64,000 nt of DNA from Nitrospirillum viridazoti (lineage in GTDB: Bacteria > Pseudomonadota > Alphaproteobacteria > Azospirillales > Azospirillaceae), in the NCBI RefSeq assembly GCF_007827975.1, contig NZ_VITT01000025.1. One strand, 5' to 3'. Of the stretch, positions 52,322-61,369 are shown one piece after another (positions within the stretch are counted from its first letter, which is position 1; the number at the start of each line of letters is the position of its first letter). The notes under the pieces were generated by a model that worked only from the letters and a program-made list of their open reading frames with translations, made no database searches and was not told the DNA's origin. The position numbers and the translations under genes are program-made.

Positions 52322-53233
52322 ATGGACAGGCTGCGCGCGTTCGAGGTGTTCGCCACGGTGGTGACCCGGGGGGGCTTCGCCAAGGCGGCGGACGCCCTGA
52401 ACACCTCCCCCGCCAACGTCACCCGCTATGTCAGCGAGCTGGAAGGCTACCTGGGCAGCCGGCTGCTGAACCGCACCTCGCGCCGGCTATCGCTGACCGA
52501 GGCGGGCGAGGCGCTGTATGAGCGCGCGCAGACCATCCTGGAGGAGGTGGCGGAGGCGGAGGCGCTGGCATCCGCCACCACACTGAAGCCCCGGGGGCGG
52601 CTGCGGGTGAACGCGCCGCTGAGCTTCGGCATCCGGCATCTGGCGCCGCTGTGGCCCCGCTTCATGACGCAATATCCCGACGTGCTGCTGGACATCGCCC
52701 TGACCGACCGGGTGGTGGACATGGTGGAGGAGGGGTTCGACCTGGGCATCCGCATCTCGCGCGGCGGGTCGCCCACCTATGCCGCGCGCAAGCTGGCCAC
52801 CTCCCGCAACGTGCTGTGCGCGGCGCCCGACTATCTGGCGCGCCAGGGCGTGCCGCGCACGCCGGACTGCCTGGCCAACCACGTGCGCATCGCCTACAGC
52901 TACACCGGCGTGCCGGAGGATTGGGTGTTGCTGGACCCGGAGGGCAAGCCCGTCACCGTGCGCATCCCCATCCGCCTGGTGACCAACAACGGCGACACCG
53001 CCCGCGCGGCGGCCCTGGCGGGACAGGGCATCATCTGGCAGCCCACCTTCCTGATTGGCGACGACCTGCGCGCCGGCCGCCTGGTGCCGGTGCTGCCGGA
53101 TCACCGCATTCCCGACATCGACATCCTGGCCGTCTATCCCAGCCGCCGCCATGTCAGCGCCAAGGTCCGCGCCCTGATCGACTTCCTGGCCGACGCCTTC
53201 CACGGCACCCCGGCGTGGGAGTGCCGCGCTTGA
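52322..53233 (+). CDS. LysR-family transcriptional regulator
   Basis: The 303-residue protein begins MDRLRAFEVFATVVTRGGFA, a LysR helix-turn-helix with NTSPANVTRYVSELEGYLGS, then a periplasmic-binding-like effector domain (GRLRVNAPLSFGIRHLAPLW...). It belongs to the CrgA/AaeR-like subgroup. It is divergent from the SDR gene, which it probably controls. The effector is unknown. Confidence 0.93.
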   Translation: MDRLRAFEVFATVVTRGGFAKAADALNTSPANVTRYVSELEGYLGSRLLNRTSRRLSLTEAGEALYERAQTILEEVAEAEALASATTLKPRGRLRVNAPLSFGIRHLAPLWPRFMTQYPDVLLDIALTDRVVDMVEEGFDLGIRISRGGSPTYAARKLATSRNVLCAAPDYLARQGVPRTPDCLANHVRIAYSYTGVPEDWVLLDPEGKPVTVRIPIRLVTNNGDTARAAALAGQGIIWQPTFLIGDDLRAGRLVPVLPDHRIPDIDILAVYPSRRHVSAKVRALIDFLADAFHGTPAWECRA

Positions 53234-53304
53234 TCAAAAGGCGCCGCCACCCGTAGATTTGCCGGCCACATGACCAGGCCGCCACAGCACTCCCCTTTAC
53301 CCTA

Positions 53305-53407
53305 GGCCCCGACCGGGGCCGCCGGAGCGAGCACCGCCCAGTTAGTGTAAAGGGCGCGCAGCGAGGACAAGCCAAGGCTGCGGACGCAGCCGCCGGCGTC
53401 TGAGGAA
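53305..53407 (+). repeat. three-hairpin dispersed element, copy D
   Basis: Hairpin 1 is GGCCCC-GACC-GGGGCC. The conserved GCCGGAGC follows. Hairpin 2 includes CGCCC and GGGCG around AT-rich bases, and the linker GCGAGGACAAGCCAAGG follows. Hairpin 3 is GGCTGC-GGAC-GCAGCC, and the end is GCCGGCGTCTGAGGAA. The final GAGGAA is the likely ribosome-binding site of nth, whose ATG is 7 bp downstream. Confidence 0.9.
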
Positions 53408-53414
53408 TAAGAAT

Positions 53415-54056
53415 ATGAAACGCGCGAACATCGAGGAATTCTTCCGTAGGCTGGCGGAGCGGGATCCGGAGCCGAAGACGGAACTGGAGTACGTGAACCC
53501 CTATACCCTGCTGGTGGCGGTGGTGCTCTCGGCCCAGGCCACGGACGTGGGCGTGAACAAGGCGACCAAGGCGCTGTTCAAGATCGCCGACAACCCGGCG
53601 GCCATGGTGGCGCTGGGCGAGGCCACGGTGCGGGACCATGTGAAGACCATCGGCCTGTACAAGACCAAGGCCGCCAACGTCATCCGCCTGTCGGAAATCC
53701 TGCTGCAGAAGCATGGCGGCCAAGTGCCGCGTAAGCGCGAGGATTTGGAGGAGTTGCCGGGCGTGGGCCGCAAGACGGCCAACGTGGTGCTGAACGTGGC
53801 CTTCGGCGAGCCGACCATCGCCGTCGACACCCATATCTTCCGCGTGTCCAACCGCACCGGCCTGGCACCGGGCAAGACGGTGGAGGCGGTGGAGGAGAAG
53901 CTGGTGAAGGTGGTGCCCAAGGCCTATCGCCTGCACGCCCACCACTGGCTGATCCTGCATGGGCGCTATATCTGCAAGGCGCGCAAGCCCGACTGCGCCG
54001 TGTGCAGCGTTATCGACCTGTGCGCCTATGAGGCCAAGACGGTGCTGACGGCTTAA
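53415..54056 (+). CDS. nth: endonuclease III (DNA glycosylase/AP lyase)
   Basis: The 213-residue base-excision repair enzyme removes oxidised pyrimidines. It has the helix-hairpin-helix LEELPGVGRKTANVVLNVAF with the catalytic Lys, the catalytic Asp in AVDTHIFRVSNR, and the C-terminal 4Fe-4S loop CKARKPDCAVCSVIDLC (C-x6-C-x2-C-x5-C). The length is typical. The ATG at 53415 follows the GAGGAA that ends repeat copy D. It is convergent with the bactofilin gene. Confidence 0.97.
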   Translation: MKRANIEEFFRRLAERDPEPKTELEYVNPYTLLVAVVLSAQATDVGVNKATKALFKIADNPAAMVALGEATVRDHVKTIGLYKTKAANVIRLSEILLQKHGGQVPRKREDLEELPGVGRKTANVVLNVAFGEPTIAVDTHIFRVSNRTGLAPGKTVEAVEEKLVKVVPKAYRLHAHHWLILHGRYICKARKPDCAVCSVIDLCAYEAKTVLTA

Positions 54057-54090
54057 GTCGTTCCGGAAATGAAATGGGCCCGGAAATGAA

Positions 54091-54120
54091 ACGGGCCAGC
54101 CCTGACAGAGACTGGCCCGT
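54091..54120. terminator. hairpin between nth and the bactofilin gene
   Basis: ACGGGCCAG and CTGGCCCGT form a 9-bp stem around a 12-base loop between two convergent genes. Neither side has a strong T run, so it is only a probable terminator. Confidence 0.5.
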
Positions 54121-54142
54121 GGAAATTGGGTGGGCTGAAGGC

Positions 54143-54979
54143 TTACGCCTCGGCACCCTCGGCGACGACGGCCTCGACTTCCTTCACCGGACGGGCCCGG
54201 GACTCGCCGGTCAGCGTCTCGATGGTGCCGATCAGCAGGCCGCCCTGTTCCACTTCCAGCACGCCGTAGCGGATGTTGCCTTGGATGCGGCCGGTGGAGC
54301 GGACGCGCAGGGTGCCGCGCACGGAGATATCGCCTTCGAAACGACCGCCGATGTCGGCCTCGTCAATCTCGACCGAGCCCTTGAACAGGCCGCTGTCGGT
54401 CACCTCGATGGCGCGGCCCTCGCGCAGCTTGGCCTCCACCGTGCCTTCCACCACCAGGATGTCGCAGGCGGCGATCTCACCGGACAGGGAAATCTCACGG
54501 CCGACGATCAGTTTGCGCATGTCGTTGGTAGGCAAGGGGGCATTTCCTTCGGTACCGGTGGGGGCGACACGCCGGGGCGGCGTGCCGGGAATTTCCACGA
54601 CACGGCGCGGAATGTCACTACGAAAACCACCGGTGGCCGCGCCGGCCGGCGCCGGAGTCGCGGGCGTGGCCGGCACCGGCGTGGCGCCGGCGCCCAAGCC
54701 GCCGCCACCCCCAAGGCCGCTGTTCCCCAGGCCGAGCGAAGGCTGACCCGGCGTCGGTGTGGGGCCGGGCGTCGGCGTCTTGAACTGCATATCGATCCCC
54801 TTGTCTAAGGGCCCCCTGCTGGCCGCGGCCAGATTGGATGGAGGCTCCGGTTCGGAAACGGGTTCCACGGCCGGGGGGGCCGGGGGCGTGGGCTCAGCCA
54901 CCGGAACAGGCGTGCGAAGGTCGGCCGGCTTGGCCGGGTCGCCACCGGGGCCCAGGTTCGGTCGGTTACGTCGGAACAT
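54143..54979 (-). CDS. bactofilin family protein
   Basis: The 278-residue protein has a central bactofilin beta-helix domain at about residues 155-250 (VGREISLSGEIAACDILVVE, then GTVEAKLREGRAIEVTDSGL and GRFEGDISVRGTLRVRSTGR). It is flanked by a long Pro/Gly/Ala-rich N-terminal region and a short acidic C-terminus. Bactofilins polymerise without nucleotide and act in cell-shape or stalk functions. The ATG at 54979 gives MFRRNRPNLG; one at 54994 adds five residues. It lies downstream of the EI24-like gene on the same strand. Confidence 0.9.
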   Translation of the reverse strand: MFRRNRPNLGPGGDPAKPADLRTPVPVAEPTPPAPPAVEPVSEPEPPSNLAAASRGPLDKGIDMQFKTPTPGPTPTPGQPSLGLGNSGLGGGGGLGAGATPVPATPATPAPAGAATGGFRSDIPRRVVEIPGTPPRRVAPTGTEGNAPLPTNDMRKLIVGREISLSGEIAACDILVVEGTVEAKLREGRAIEVTDSGLFKGSVEIDEADIGGRFEGDISVRGTLRVRSTGRIQGNIRYGVLEVEQGGLLIGTIETLTGESRARPVKEVEAVVAEGAEA

Positions 54980-55060
54980 CGGCGTTGTCCCCAAATCTTC
55001 GTGTCGCGCGGCCGGCCCAGCCCAACTCGGGACCGGACAGGTCGTTGAAGGTCGTTCTTT

Positions 55061-55765
55061 TTATGAGTTCGCCCGGGGTGCGACCGGCAGCGGACTTCGC
55101 GTTCCGCCTGTGGGCAGGAACCCGCCGAACAGGTGGAGCATGAAGGCCGTCGCCAGAACCGGCGCGAACAGATTCACAACAGGCAGCAAGGAAATAAAGG
55201 CAATAATGAGGCCTGCGCAAAAAATTCGCCCCCTATAGCGCAGACGGAGTAGACGCGCTTGGTCCGGGGGCATACGGCGCACCGCCACCTGGTCGAAATA
55301 CTGCCGCCCCAGCAAGAAACCGTTGGCCAGCGGATAGGCCACGGCACCCACCGGCGGCAAAAGCCATAAGGGCAGCACGGCGACGTTGACGATGATCAGC
55401 AGAACTGTGAACCGCAGGGCGATAGCGGCCTCTTCCACCACGCCGGCGTCGCGGGGCGGCGGCAGGGTGGGGTACCACCGACGCTCTACGGCGCGGGCCA
55501 CCGGTTCCAGCAGCATGCCGGCGATGGCCGCCACCACAACCAGGAAGAAGTACCAGGCCAGCGCCACGACACCCAGGGCGCCCGCCACCGTGACCAGGGG
55601 ATCCAGCCAGGCCTTGCCCGTGGGATGCAGGCGGTCCAGCCCCCAGGAGACGGCCACCCCCAGCACGATGAACGACAGCAGCGTCAGGATGAAGGAACGC
55701 GCCATCACCCGCAGCAGGGCGGGATCGAAAGCCTGGGCAAGGGTGCGGAACAGGGCGCGGATCAT
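55061..55765 (-). CDS. EI24/CysZ-like membrane protein
   Basis: The 234-residue protein has about five membrane helices (FILTLLSFIVLGVAVSWGLD, TVAGALGVVALAWYFFLVVV and others). It has the EI24 motif PPVGAVAYPLANGFLLGRQY with FDQVAVRRMPPDQARLLRLR. Related CysZ proteins move sulfate, but EI24-family members in alphaproteobacteria have no shown function. It is the first gene of a leftward pair with the bactofilin gene and is divergent from the PfkB kinase gene. Confidence 0.85.
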   Translation of the reverse strand: MIRALFRTLAQAFDPALLRVMARSFILTLLSFIVLGVAVSWGLDRLHPTGKAWLDPLVTVAGALGVVALAWYFFLVVVAAIAGMLLEPVARAVERRWYPTLPPPRDAGVVEEAAIALRFTVLLIIVNVAVLPLWLLPPVGAVAYPLANGFLLGRQYFDQVAVRRMPPDQARLLRLRYRGRIFCAGLIIAFISLLPVVNLFAPVLATAFMLHLFGGFLPTGGTRSPLPVAPRANS

Positions 55766-55859
55766 CTCAGCATTCTAGGTAGTATGCCCCCGCGCTTGCC
55801 GCAAGCGGCCCCATCTCTATACTGCGGCCCCAAGTTTTTGCCGATCCGGAGGATTTTAA

Positions 55860-56840
55860 GTGACGGCTGAATTGGATGTGGTTGGGATCGGCAACGCGAT
55901 CGTCGACGTGATCACGCAGACGACCGACGTTTTCCTGGCGGACAACCGCCTGGACAAGAACAGCATGCGCCTGATCGACACGGCCGAGGCCGAGGCGCTG
56001 TACGCCAAAATGGGTCAGGGCATGGAGATGTCGGGCGGTTCCGCCGGCAATACCATGGCCGGCATCGCCATGCTGGGCGGCAAGGGCGCCTTCATCGGCA
56101 AGGTGGCGGGCGACCAGCTGGGCCAGGTCTACCGCCATGACATCGAGGCGGTGGGCTCGTGCTTCGTCACCGCCGACCTGGCCGATGGCACGCCCACCGG
56201 CCGCTGCCTGATCCTGGTGACGCCGGATGCCGCGCGCACCATGAACACCTTCCTGGGCGCCGCCGTGCGCCTGACCCCGGCCGACATCGACGAGGCGCTG
56301 ATCGCCTCGGCCCAGGTCACCTACATGGAAGGCTATCTCTGGGATCCGCCGGCCGCCAAGGAGGCCTTCCTGAAGGCGGCATCGGCCGCCCATGGCGCCG
56401 GCCGCAAGGTGTCGCTGTCCCTGTCCGACGCCTTCTGCGTGAACCGCCACCTGGACAGCTTCCGCGATCTGGTGGCCGGCCACGTCGACGTGCTGTTCGC
56501 CAACGAGGCGGAGATCACCGCGCTTTACGGCACCGACTTCGATCAGGCGGTGCAGACGGTGCGCGGCCAGGTGGCCGTGGCGGCGCTGACCCGCAGCGAG
56601 AAGGGTGCCGTCATCGTCACGCCGGATGAGATCGTCACCGTGCCGGCCGCCCCGGTGGCCAAGGTGGTGGATACCACCGGCGCCGGCGACCTGTTCGCCG
56701 CCGGCTTTCTCTACGGCTACACCCGGGGCCGCGCCATGGCCGCCTGCGGCACCATGGGCGCCATTTGCGCGGCCGAAATCATCAGCCACTACGGCGCGCG
56801 CTCGCAGGCCGACCTGCGCCAACTGGTGGCGGGCGTCTAG
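55860..56840 (+). CDS. PfkB family carbohydrate kinase (adenosine kinase-like)
   Basis: The 326-residue ribokinase-family enzyme shows LDVVGIGNAIVDVITQTTDV at the start, the PfkB signature 1 region MSGGSAGNTMAGIAMLGGKG and the second signature KVVDTTGAGDLFAAGFLYGY, with the catalytic Asp in TTGAGD. Adenosine or a related nucleoside/sugar is the probable substrate. The start is the GTG at 55860 behind CCGGAGGATTTTAA. A long hairpin follows, and ppa comes next on the same strand. Confidence 0.9.
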   Translation: MTAELDVVGIGNAIVDVITQTTDVFLADNRLDKNSMRLIDTAEAEALYAKMGQGMEMSGGSAGNTMAGIAMLGGKGAFIGKVAGDQLGQVYRHDIEAVGSCFVTADLADGTPTGRCLILVTPDAARTMNTFLGAAVRLTPADIDEALIASAQVTYMEGYLWDPPAAKEAFLKAASAAHGAGRKVSLSLSDAFCVNRHLDSFRDLVAGHVDVLFANEAEITALYGTDFDQAVQTVRGQVAVAALTRSEKGAVIVTPDEIVTVPAAPVAKVVDTTGAGDLFAAGFLYGYTRGRAMAACGTMGAICAAEIISHYGARSQADLRQLVAGV

Positions 56841-56864
56841 GCGCCCCCGCTTTCCAAGGGAATG

Positions 56865-56910
56865 GCGGCGGCGGATGGGCGTTCCCGCATGGGCGCCCAT
56901 CCGCCGCCGC
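56865..56910 (+). terminator. 17-bp perfect hairpin after the PfkB kinase gene
   Basis: GCGGCGGCGGATGGGCG (56865-56881) and CGCCCATCCGCCGCCGC (56894-56910) form a perfect 17-bp stem around a 12-base loop. A seven-T run follows 24 bp later at 56935-56941, so this is a strong hairpin but not a textbook intrinsic terminator. Confidence 0.6.
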
Positions 56911-57032
56911 TATCCTTTGCCCGCTTTTTTTCGCAGGTGCACTCGCATAGACTGCGCCGCGCCGGGCACCCCTTCGGGCCCCGAACCCCTCATCACGGTT
57001 CAACCGTTTGTCGTGACGCAAAGGCAACTTCC

Positions 57033-57566
57033 ATGGACATGAGCAAGATCCCGGTCGGCAAGAACGCCCCGTGGGACATCAACGTCGTCATCGAGATCCC
57101 GCAGGGCGGTCAGCCGGTGAAGTACGAGGTGGACAAGGACTCGGGCGCCATCTACGTCGACCGCTTCCTGCACACCGCCATGTACTACCCGGCCAACTAC
57201 GGCTTCGTGCCCCACACCCTGTCGGGCGACGGCGACCCGGCCGACGTGTTGGTGGTCAGCAACACCCCCGTGGTCCCGGGCGTGGTGCTGCGCTCGCGCC
57301 CCATCGGCGTACTGCTGATGGAGGACGAGGCCGGCATGGATGAGAAGATCCTGGCCGTGCCGGTGGACAAGCTGCACAGCTTCTACACCAACGTCAGCAG
57401 CTACAAGGACCTGCCGGAGATCCTGGTGGAGCAGATCGCCCACTTCTTCGAGCACTACAAGGACCTGGAGAAGGGCAAGTGGGTGCGCATCGTCCGCTGG
57501 GGCGACGCCGACGAGGCCGCCAAGATGATCAGCGACGCCATGGAACGCTACAACGCCCAGAAGTAA
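57033..57566 (+). CDS. ppa: inorganic pyrophosphatase
   Basis: The 177-residue family I enzyme hydrolyses pyrophosphate to drive biosynthesis. It has INVVIEIPQGGQPVKYEVDK, the signature GDGDPADVLVVSNTP (catalytic Asp residues), and HFFEHYKDLEKGKWVRIVRW. The length is typical of bacterial hexameric PPases. The open frame upstream is shadow; the ATG at 57033 gives the family start MDMSKIPVGKNAP. A strong terminator follows. Confidence 0.97.
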   Translation: MDMSKIPVGKNAPWDINVVIEIPQGGQPVKYEVDKDSGAIYVDRFLHTAMYYPANYGFVPHTLSGDGDPADVLVVSNTPVVPGVVLRSRPIGVLLMEDEAGMDEKILAVPVDKLHSFYTNVSSYKDLPEILVEQIAHFFEHYKDLEKGKWVRIVRWGDADEAAKMISDAMERYNAQK

Positions 57567-57592
57567 GGCTGGTCCCTACTTCGGAATTTTCA

Positions 57593-57631
57593 CTGAGCCG
57601 CCGGGAGCAATTCCGGCGGCTCAGTTCTTTT
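57593..57631 (+). terminator. intrinsic terminator of ppa
   Basis: CTGAGCCGCCGG and CCGGCGGCTCAG form a perfect 12-bp stem with an 8-base loop, followed by TTCTTTT. Confidence 0.92.
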
Positions 57632-57673
57632 GAGCGTCCATTAAACATCGTAGCGCCAGGGGCCTGTTGGGGT

Positions 57674-57704
57674 AGTCTCCAGGGAGACTCACGCCATATG
57701 AGTC
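57674..57704 (+). promoter_or_regulatory. overlapping operators upstream of the antitoxin gene
   Basis: AGTCTCC-AG-GGAGACT (57674-57689) overlaps GACTCA-N7-TGAGTC (57686-57704). Two adjoining inverted repeats just before the antitoxin gene are typical of the autoregulatory site of a type II toxin-antitoxin operon. Confidence 0.65.
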
Positions 57705-57721
57705 CGGGTGAGGAGATGAAC

Positions 57722-57937
57722 ATGTCTGGCAATAGGGCAGCGGCATCGCGGACATCCCCGACAGGCTCGGCACAGCGCCAGTTGGTGCACGAAGCGGAAT
57801 TGCTGCGTGAAGGCCTTGAGGACATGGCCACTGGCCGCTTCATAAAAGATGAAGAGGTTGACGCTTGGCTTGATCGTCTTGTCCAAGGTGAAGATCTCGA
57901 TATTCAGCCCTCGCAAAAGCCCTTGAAACATCGTTAG
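57722..57937 (+). CDS. type II antitoxin, ParD/RelB-like
   Basis: The 71-residue product has an N-terminal half with little hydrophobic content (SGNRAAASRTSPTGSAQRQL) and a helical toxin-binding part, VHEAELLREGLEDMATGRFI then KDEEVDAWLDRLVQGEDLDI. GAGGAG lies 6 bp before the ATG at 57722; an ATG at 57716 overlaps that site. It precedes a RelE/ParE-type toxin gene by 14 bp, and palindromes lie upstream. The DNA-binding fold is not certain from the sequence. Confidence 0.75.
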   Translation: MSGNRAAASRTSPTGSAQRQLVHEAELLREGLEDMATGRFIKDEEVDAWLDRLVQGEDLDIQPSQKPLKHR

Positions 57938-57951
57938 GTCGCGGCCTCACT

Positions 57952-58272
57952 GTGGCGCCTGCCTTCCGACGAAAACTTTTCATGACCTATGCCGCAAATC
58001 GGGATTTGGCGGCTGCTCGCGATTGGCTCCAGCAACCAGGAGCTGGTGCCTTAGCTGAGCACCGGTTGATCCGGATCAGCGCCGCGATCAAGGAGCTGAG
58101 AGCCGTCCCCTGCCGGTGGCCGGTCGGGGAGCATCCCGGCATCCGCGAACGTCCCGTTGAAGGCTATCTGGTAATGTATCGGGTCCAACCTGATACCGAT
58201 AACAATCAGACAGCAGGGAATGTGGAAGTCCTGCGTGTCTTCGGCCCTTTCCAGAGCCGCGAACGGCTCTGA
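57952..58272 (+). CDS. type II toxin, RelE/ParE-like
   Basis: The 106-residue product shows the RelE/ParE core: DLAAARDWLQQPGAGALAEH, RLIRISAAIKELRAVPCRWP and the conserved HPGIRERPVEGYLVMYRVQP, then VEVLRVFGPFQSRERL. ParE-like members poison gyrase and RelE-like members cleave mRNA; the sequence does not decide which. The start is a GTG at 57952, 14 bp after the antitoxin stop. The base composition is lower in GC than in the flanking genes, consistent with transfer. Confidence 0.8.
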   Translation: MAPAFRRKLFMTYAANRDLAAARDWLQQPGAGALAEHRLIRISAAIKELRAVPCRWPVGEHPGIRERPVEGYLVMYRVQPDTDNNQTAGNVEVLRVFGPFQSRERL

Positions 58273-58423
58273 TCTATCGCCAAGGAGTCCTGGCAGTGGC
58301 CTTGGTCGGCGGCGCCGTTGCGGCTAGGCTGGCGAAAAGCTTGAGACATGTCATGGCCGTGCCACCGGGCGCTGCTATGGTCGCCTCCAAGCCACGACCG
58401 GCAGAGGACAGAAGGAAGGCCAT

Positions 58424-61147
58424 ATGACCATCCGCAACCTGCACCACCTGTTCAAGCCGTCGTCCATCGCCCTGATCGGCGCCAGCCGCCGTCCGCACAC
58501 CGTGGGCGCGGTGGTGGCCCGCAACCTGTTCGCCGGCGGCTTCGACGGGCCCATCATGCCGGTGAACCCGCAGGAACGCTCGATCGAGGGGGTGCTCACC
58601 TATCCCGACGTGGCGTCGCTGCCCGTGGTGCCGGACCTGGCCGTCATCTGCACCCCGCCCTCCACCGTGCCGGAGCTGATCCGCCAGCTGGGCGAGCGCG
58701 GCACCAAAGCCGCCGTGGTCATCACCGCCGGCTTCGCCGAGCTGGGGGAGGCGGGCAAGGCCCTGCAGCAACAGGTGCTGGACGCCGCCAAGCCGCATCT
58801 GCTGCGCGTGGTCGGGCCCAACTGCCTGGGCGTCATGGCGCCCGGCAACGGCCTGAACGCCAGCTTCGTCCACGTGCCGCCGCTGAGGGGTGACATCGCC
58901 CTGCTGGCGCAGAGCGGCGCCGTCGTCACCTCGGTCGTCGACTGGGCCACGCCGCGCGGCATCGGCTTTTCCCACCTGGTGTCGCTGGGCGGCATGGCCG
59001 ACGTCGACTTCGGCGACCTTCTGGACTTCATGGCCCAGGACGGGCACACGCGCGCCATCCTGCTGTATGTCGAGGCCATCGCCCATGCCCGCAAGTTCAT
59101 GTCGGCCGCCCGCGCGGCGTCGCGGTCCAAGCCTGTCATCGTCATCAAGGCCGGCCGGTCGGACGAGGCGGCGCGCGCCGCCAGTTCCCACACCGGCTCG
59201 CTGGCCGGGGCCGACGCCATTTACGACGCCGCCTTCCGCCGCGCCGGCATGCTGCGGGTGGGGGAGCTGAGCGAACTGTTCGACGCGGTGGAGACGTTGG
59301 CCACCGGCGTGCAGATCAAGGGCGACCGCCTGGCCATCCTGACCAACGGCGGCGGCATGGGCGTGCTGGCCACCGACAGCCTGATTGAGCAGGGCGGCCG
59401 CCTGGCCCAGCTGTCGCCCGAGGCCATCGCCAAGCTGGACAACCTGCTGCCCCCGACCTGGAGCCACGGCAACCCCATCAACCTGCTGGGCGACGCCAAT
59501 GGCAAGCGCTACGCCGACGCCCTGGCGGTGCTGCTGGAGGAGAAGGGCTGCGACGCCATCCTGGTGATGAACTGCCCCACCGCCGTCGCCGACAGCGGTG
59601 AGGCGGCGCGCGCCGTCATCGACACTCTGCGCGGCAAGCGCTTCCCCGTGCTGGCCAACTGGCTGGGCGAAGGGGCGGCGGTGGAGGCGCGGCGCCTGTT
59701 CGCCGCCAACCGCATCCCCAGCTATCAGACCCCGGACGAGGCCATCCGTGCCTTCATGCACCTAGTGCGTTACCGCCGGAACCAGGATGAACTGATGGAG
59801 GTGCCGTCCACCGTGCCGGATCAGTTCGTGTACGACGGCGTGGCGGCCCGGGTGCCCATCGAGCAGGCCCTGGCCGAGGGCCGCGCCTGGCTGTCGGAAT
59901 ACGAGGCCAAGCAGGTCTTGCGCGCCTATGGCATCCCGGTCGTGGAGACGGTGACCGCCGCCAACCCGGAGGAAGCGGAGGCGGCCGCCCGCAGGCTGGC
60001 CATGCCGGGCCGCAACAGCCGGCTGGCCCTGAAGATCCTGTCGCCCGACATCACCCACAAGTCGGACCTGGGCGGCGTGGCCCTGAACCTGGCGCCCGAC
60101 GAGGTGCGGCTGGAGGCGGAGGCCATGCTGGCCCGCATCCGCACGGCGGCACCCGGCACCCGCATCGAGGGCTTCACCGTGCAGCAGATGGCCCACATGC
60201 CGGGGGCCGTGGAGCTGATCGTGGGCATGGCGGACGACCGGCTGTTCGGCCCCGTGCTGGTGTTCGGCCAGGGCGGCACGGAGGTGGAGGTGGTGCAGGA
60301 CAAGGCGCTGGCCTTGCCGCCGCTGAACATGAACCTGGCGCGCGAGATGATGGCCCGGACCCGCGTGCACAAGCTGCTGCAGGGCTATCGCCACCGCCCG
60401 CCGGCCGACCTGACCGCCATCGCCCTGACCCTGAACAAGGTGTCGCAGCTGGTCATCGACTTCCCCGAGATCCAGGAACTGGACATCAACCCGCTGTACG
60501 CCGGGGCGGACGGCGTCATGGCCCTGGACGCCCGCATCCGCGTGGCGCCGCCGCTGGAGCCGGGGGCGGCGCGCCTGGCCATCCGCGCCTATCCGAAGCG
60601 GCTGGAGCAGCATGTCCAAATCCATGATGGGCGCGAGTTCCTCATCCGGCCCATACGGCCGGAGGATGAGCCGCTGATCCACGACATGATCGCCCGCACC
60701 GCCATCGAAGACATCCGCCTGCGCTTCTTCGCGCCCATGCGCCGGCTGTCACGCGCCATGGCCGCCCGCCTGACCCAGATCGACTATGACCGCGAGATGG
60801 CCCTGGTGGCCATCGCCCCCGACCCGGCACCGCCACCGGCCGAGGGGTCGGACCTGCGTCCGGGCGACGAGGCCATCTTCGGCACCGTGCGCATCACCGC
60901 CGACCCGGACAATGAGAAGGCGGAATACGCCGTGCTGGTGCGCAGCGACATGAAGGGCAAGGGCCTGGGCTATCTGCTGATGACCCGCATCCTGGACTAC
61001 GCCCGCACCCGCGGCATCCGCGAGGTGTTCGGCGAGGTGCTGCGTGAGAACGTCACCATGCTGCAGATGTGCCGCGACTTGGGCTTCAAGCAGACCGACT
61101 ATCCGGACGATCCTGGCATCGTCGAGGTGCACTACACATTCAGTTGA
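58424..61147 (+). CDS. NDP-forming acyl-CoA synthetase fused to a GNAT acetyltransferase (Pat/PatZ-like)
   Basis: The 907-residue protein has a CoA-binding domain (about 1-130, SIALIGASRRPHTVGAVVAR), a succinyl-CoA-ligase-like domain, an ATP-grasp domain (about 490-700, LKILSPDITHKSDLGGVALN) and a C-terminal GNAT domain (about 735-907, VRSDMKGKGLGYLLMTRILD). This is the architecture of Pat/PatZ protein lysine acetyltransferases. The segment AASSHTGSLAGADAIYDAAF keeps the ACD-type catalytic His, so the synthetase half may be active. The start at 58424 follows GACAGAAGGAAGG. It lies alone, after the toxin gene. Confidence 0.92.
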   Translation: MTIRNLHHLFKPSSIALIGASRRPHTVGAVVARNLFAGGFDGPIMPVNPQERSIEGVLTYPDVASLPVVPDLAVICTPPSTVPELIRQLGERGTKAAVVITAGFAELGEAGKALQQQVLDAAKPHLLRVVGPNCLGVMAPGNGLNASFVHVPPLRGDIALLAQSGAVVTSVVDWATPRGIGFSHLVSLGGMADVDFGDLLDFMAQDGHTRAILLYVEAIAHARKFMSAARAASRSKPVIVIKAGRSDEAARAASSHTGSLAGADAIYDAAFRRAGMLRVGELSELFDAVETLATGVQIKGDRLAILTNGGGMGVLATDSLIEQGGRLAQLSPEAIAKLDNLLPPTWSHGNPINLLGDANGKRYADALAVLLEEKGCDAILVMNCPTAVADSGEAARAVIDTLRGKRFPVLANWLGEGAAVEARRLFAANRIPSYQTPDEAIRAFMHLVRYRRNQDELMEVPSTVPDQFVYDGVAARVPIEQALAEGRAWLSEYEAKQVLRAYGIPVVETVTAANPEEAEAAARRLAMPGRNSRLALKILSPDITHKSDLGGVALNLAPDEVRLEAEAMLARIRTAAPGTRIEGFTVQQMAHMPGAVELIVGMADDRLFGPVLVFGQGGTEVEVVQDKALALPPLNMNLAREMMARTRVHKLLQGYRHRPPADLTAIALTLNKVSQLVIDFPEIQELDINPLYAGADGVMALDARIRVAPPLEPGAARLAIRAYPKRLEQHVQIHDGREFLIRPIRPEDEPLIHDMIARTAIEDIRLRFFAPMRRLSRAMAARLTQIDYDREMALVAIAPDPAPPPAEGSDLRPGDEAIFGTVRITADPDNEKAEYAVLVRSDMKGKGLGYLLMTRILDYARTRGIREVFGEVLRENVTMLQMCRDLGFKQTDYPDDPGIVEVHYTFS

Positions 61148-61369
61148 GCCTTTGCCAGCGGCCGGGCGCAGGCTTGCGCATCCATCCGGGATAATCGCCG
61201 ACGTCCCATTCATCTGGCATCCGCGCCAGAAAACATGGCACCAGATGTCCTTCAGATTGCAAATCAGCTTTCCGCTTGCTCTCGCGCGCGCCATCTTCTA
61301 ATTGATCCGCAGCGGTGTTTGTGGCCCTGGCGCAGAGATGCAAGGTCTGGCGCGCTTGTTAAGCGGGTG

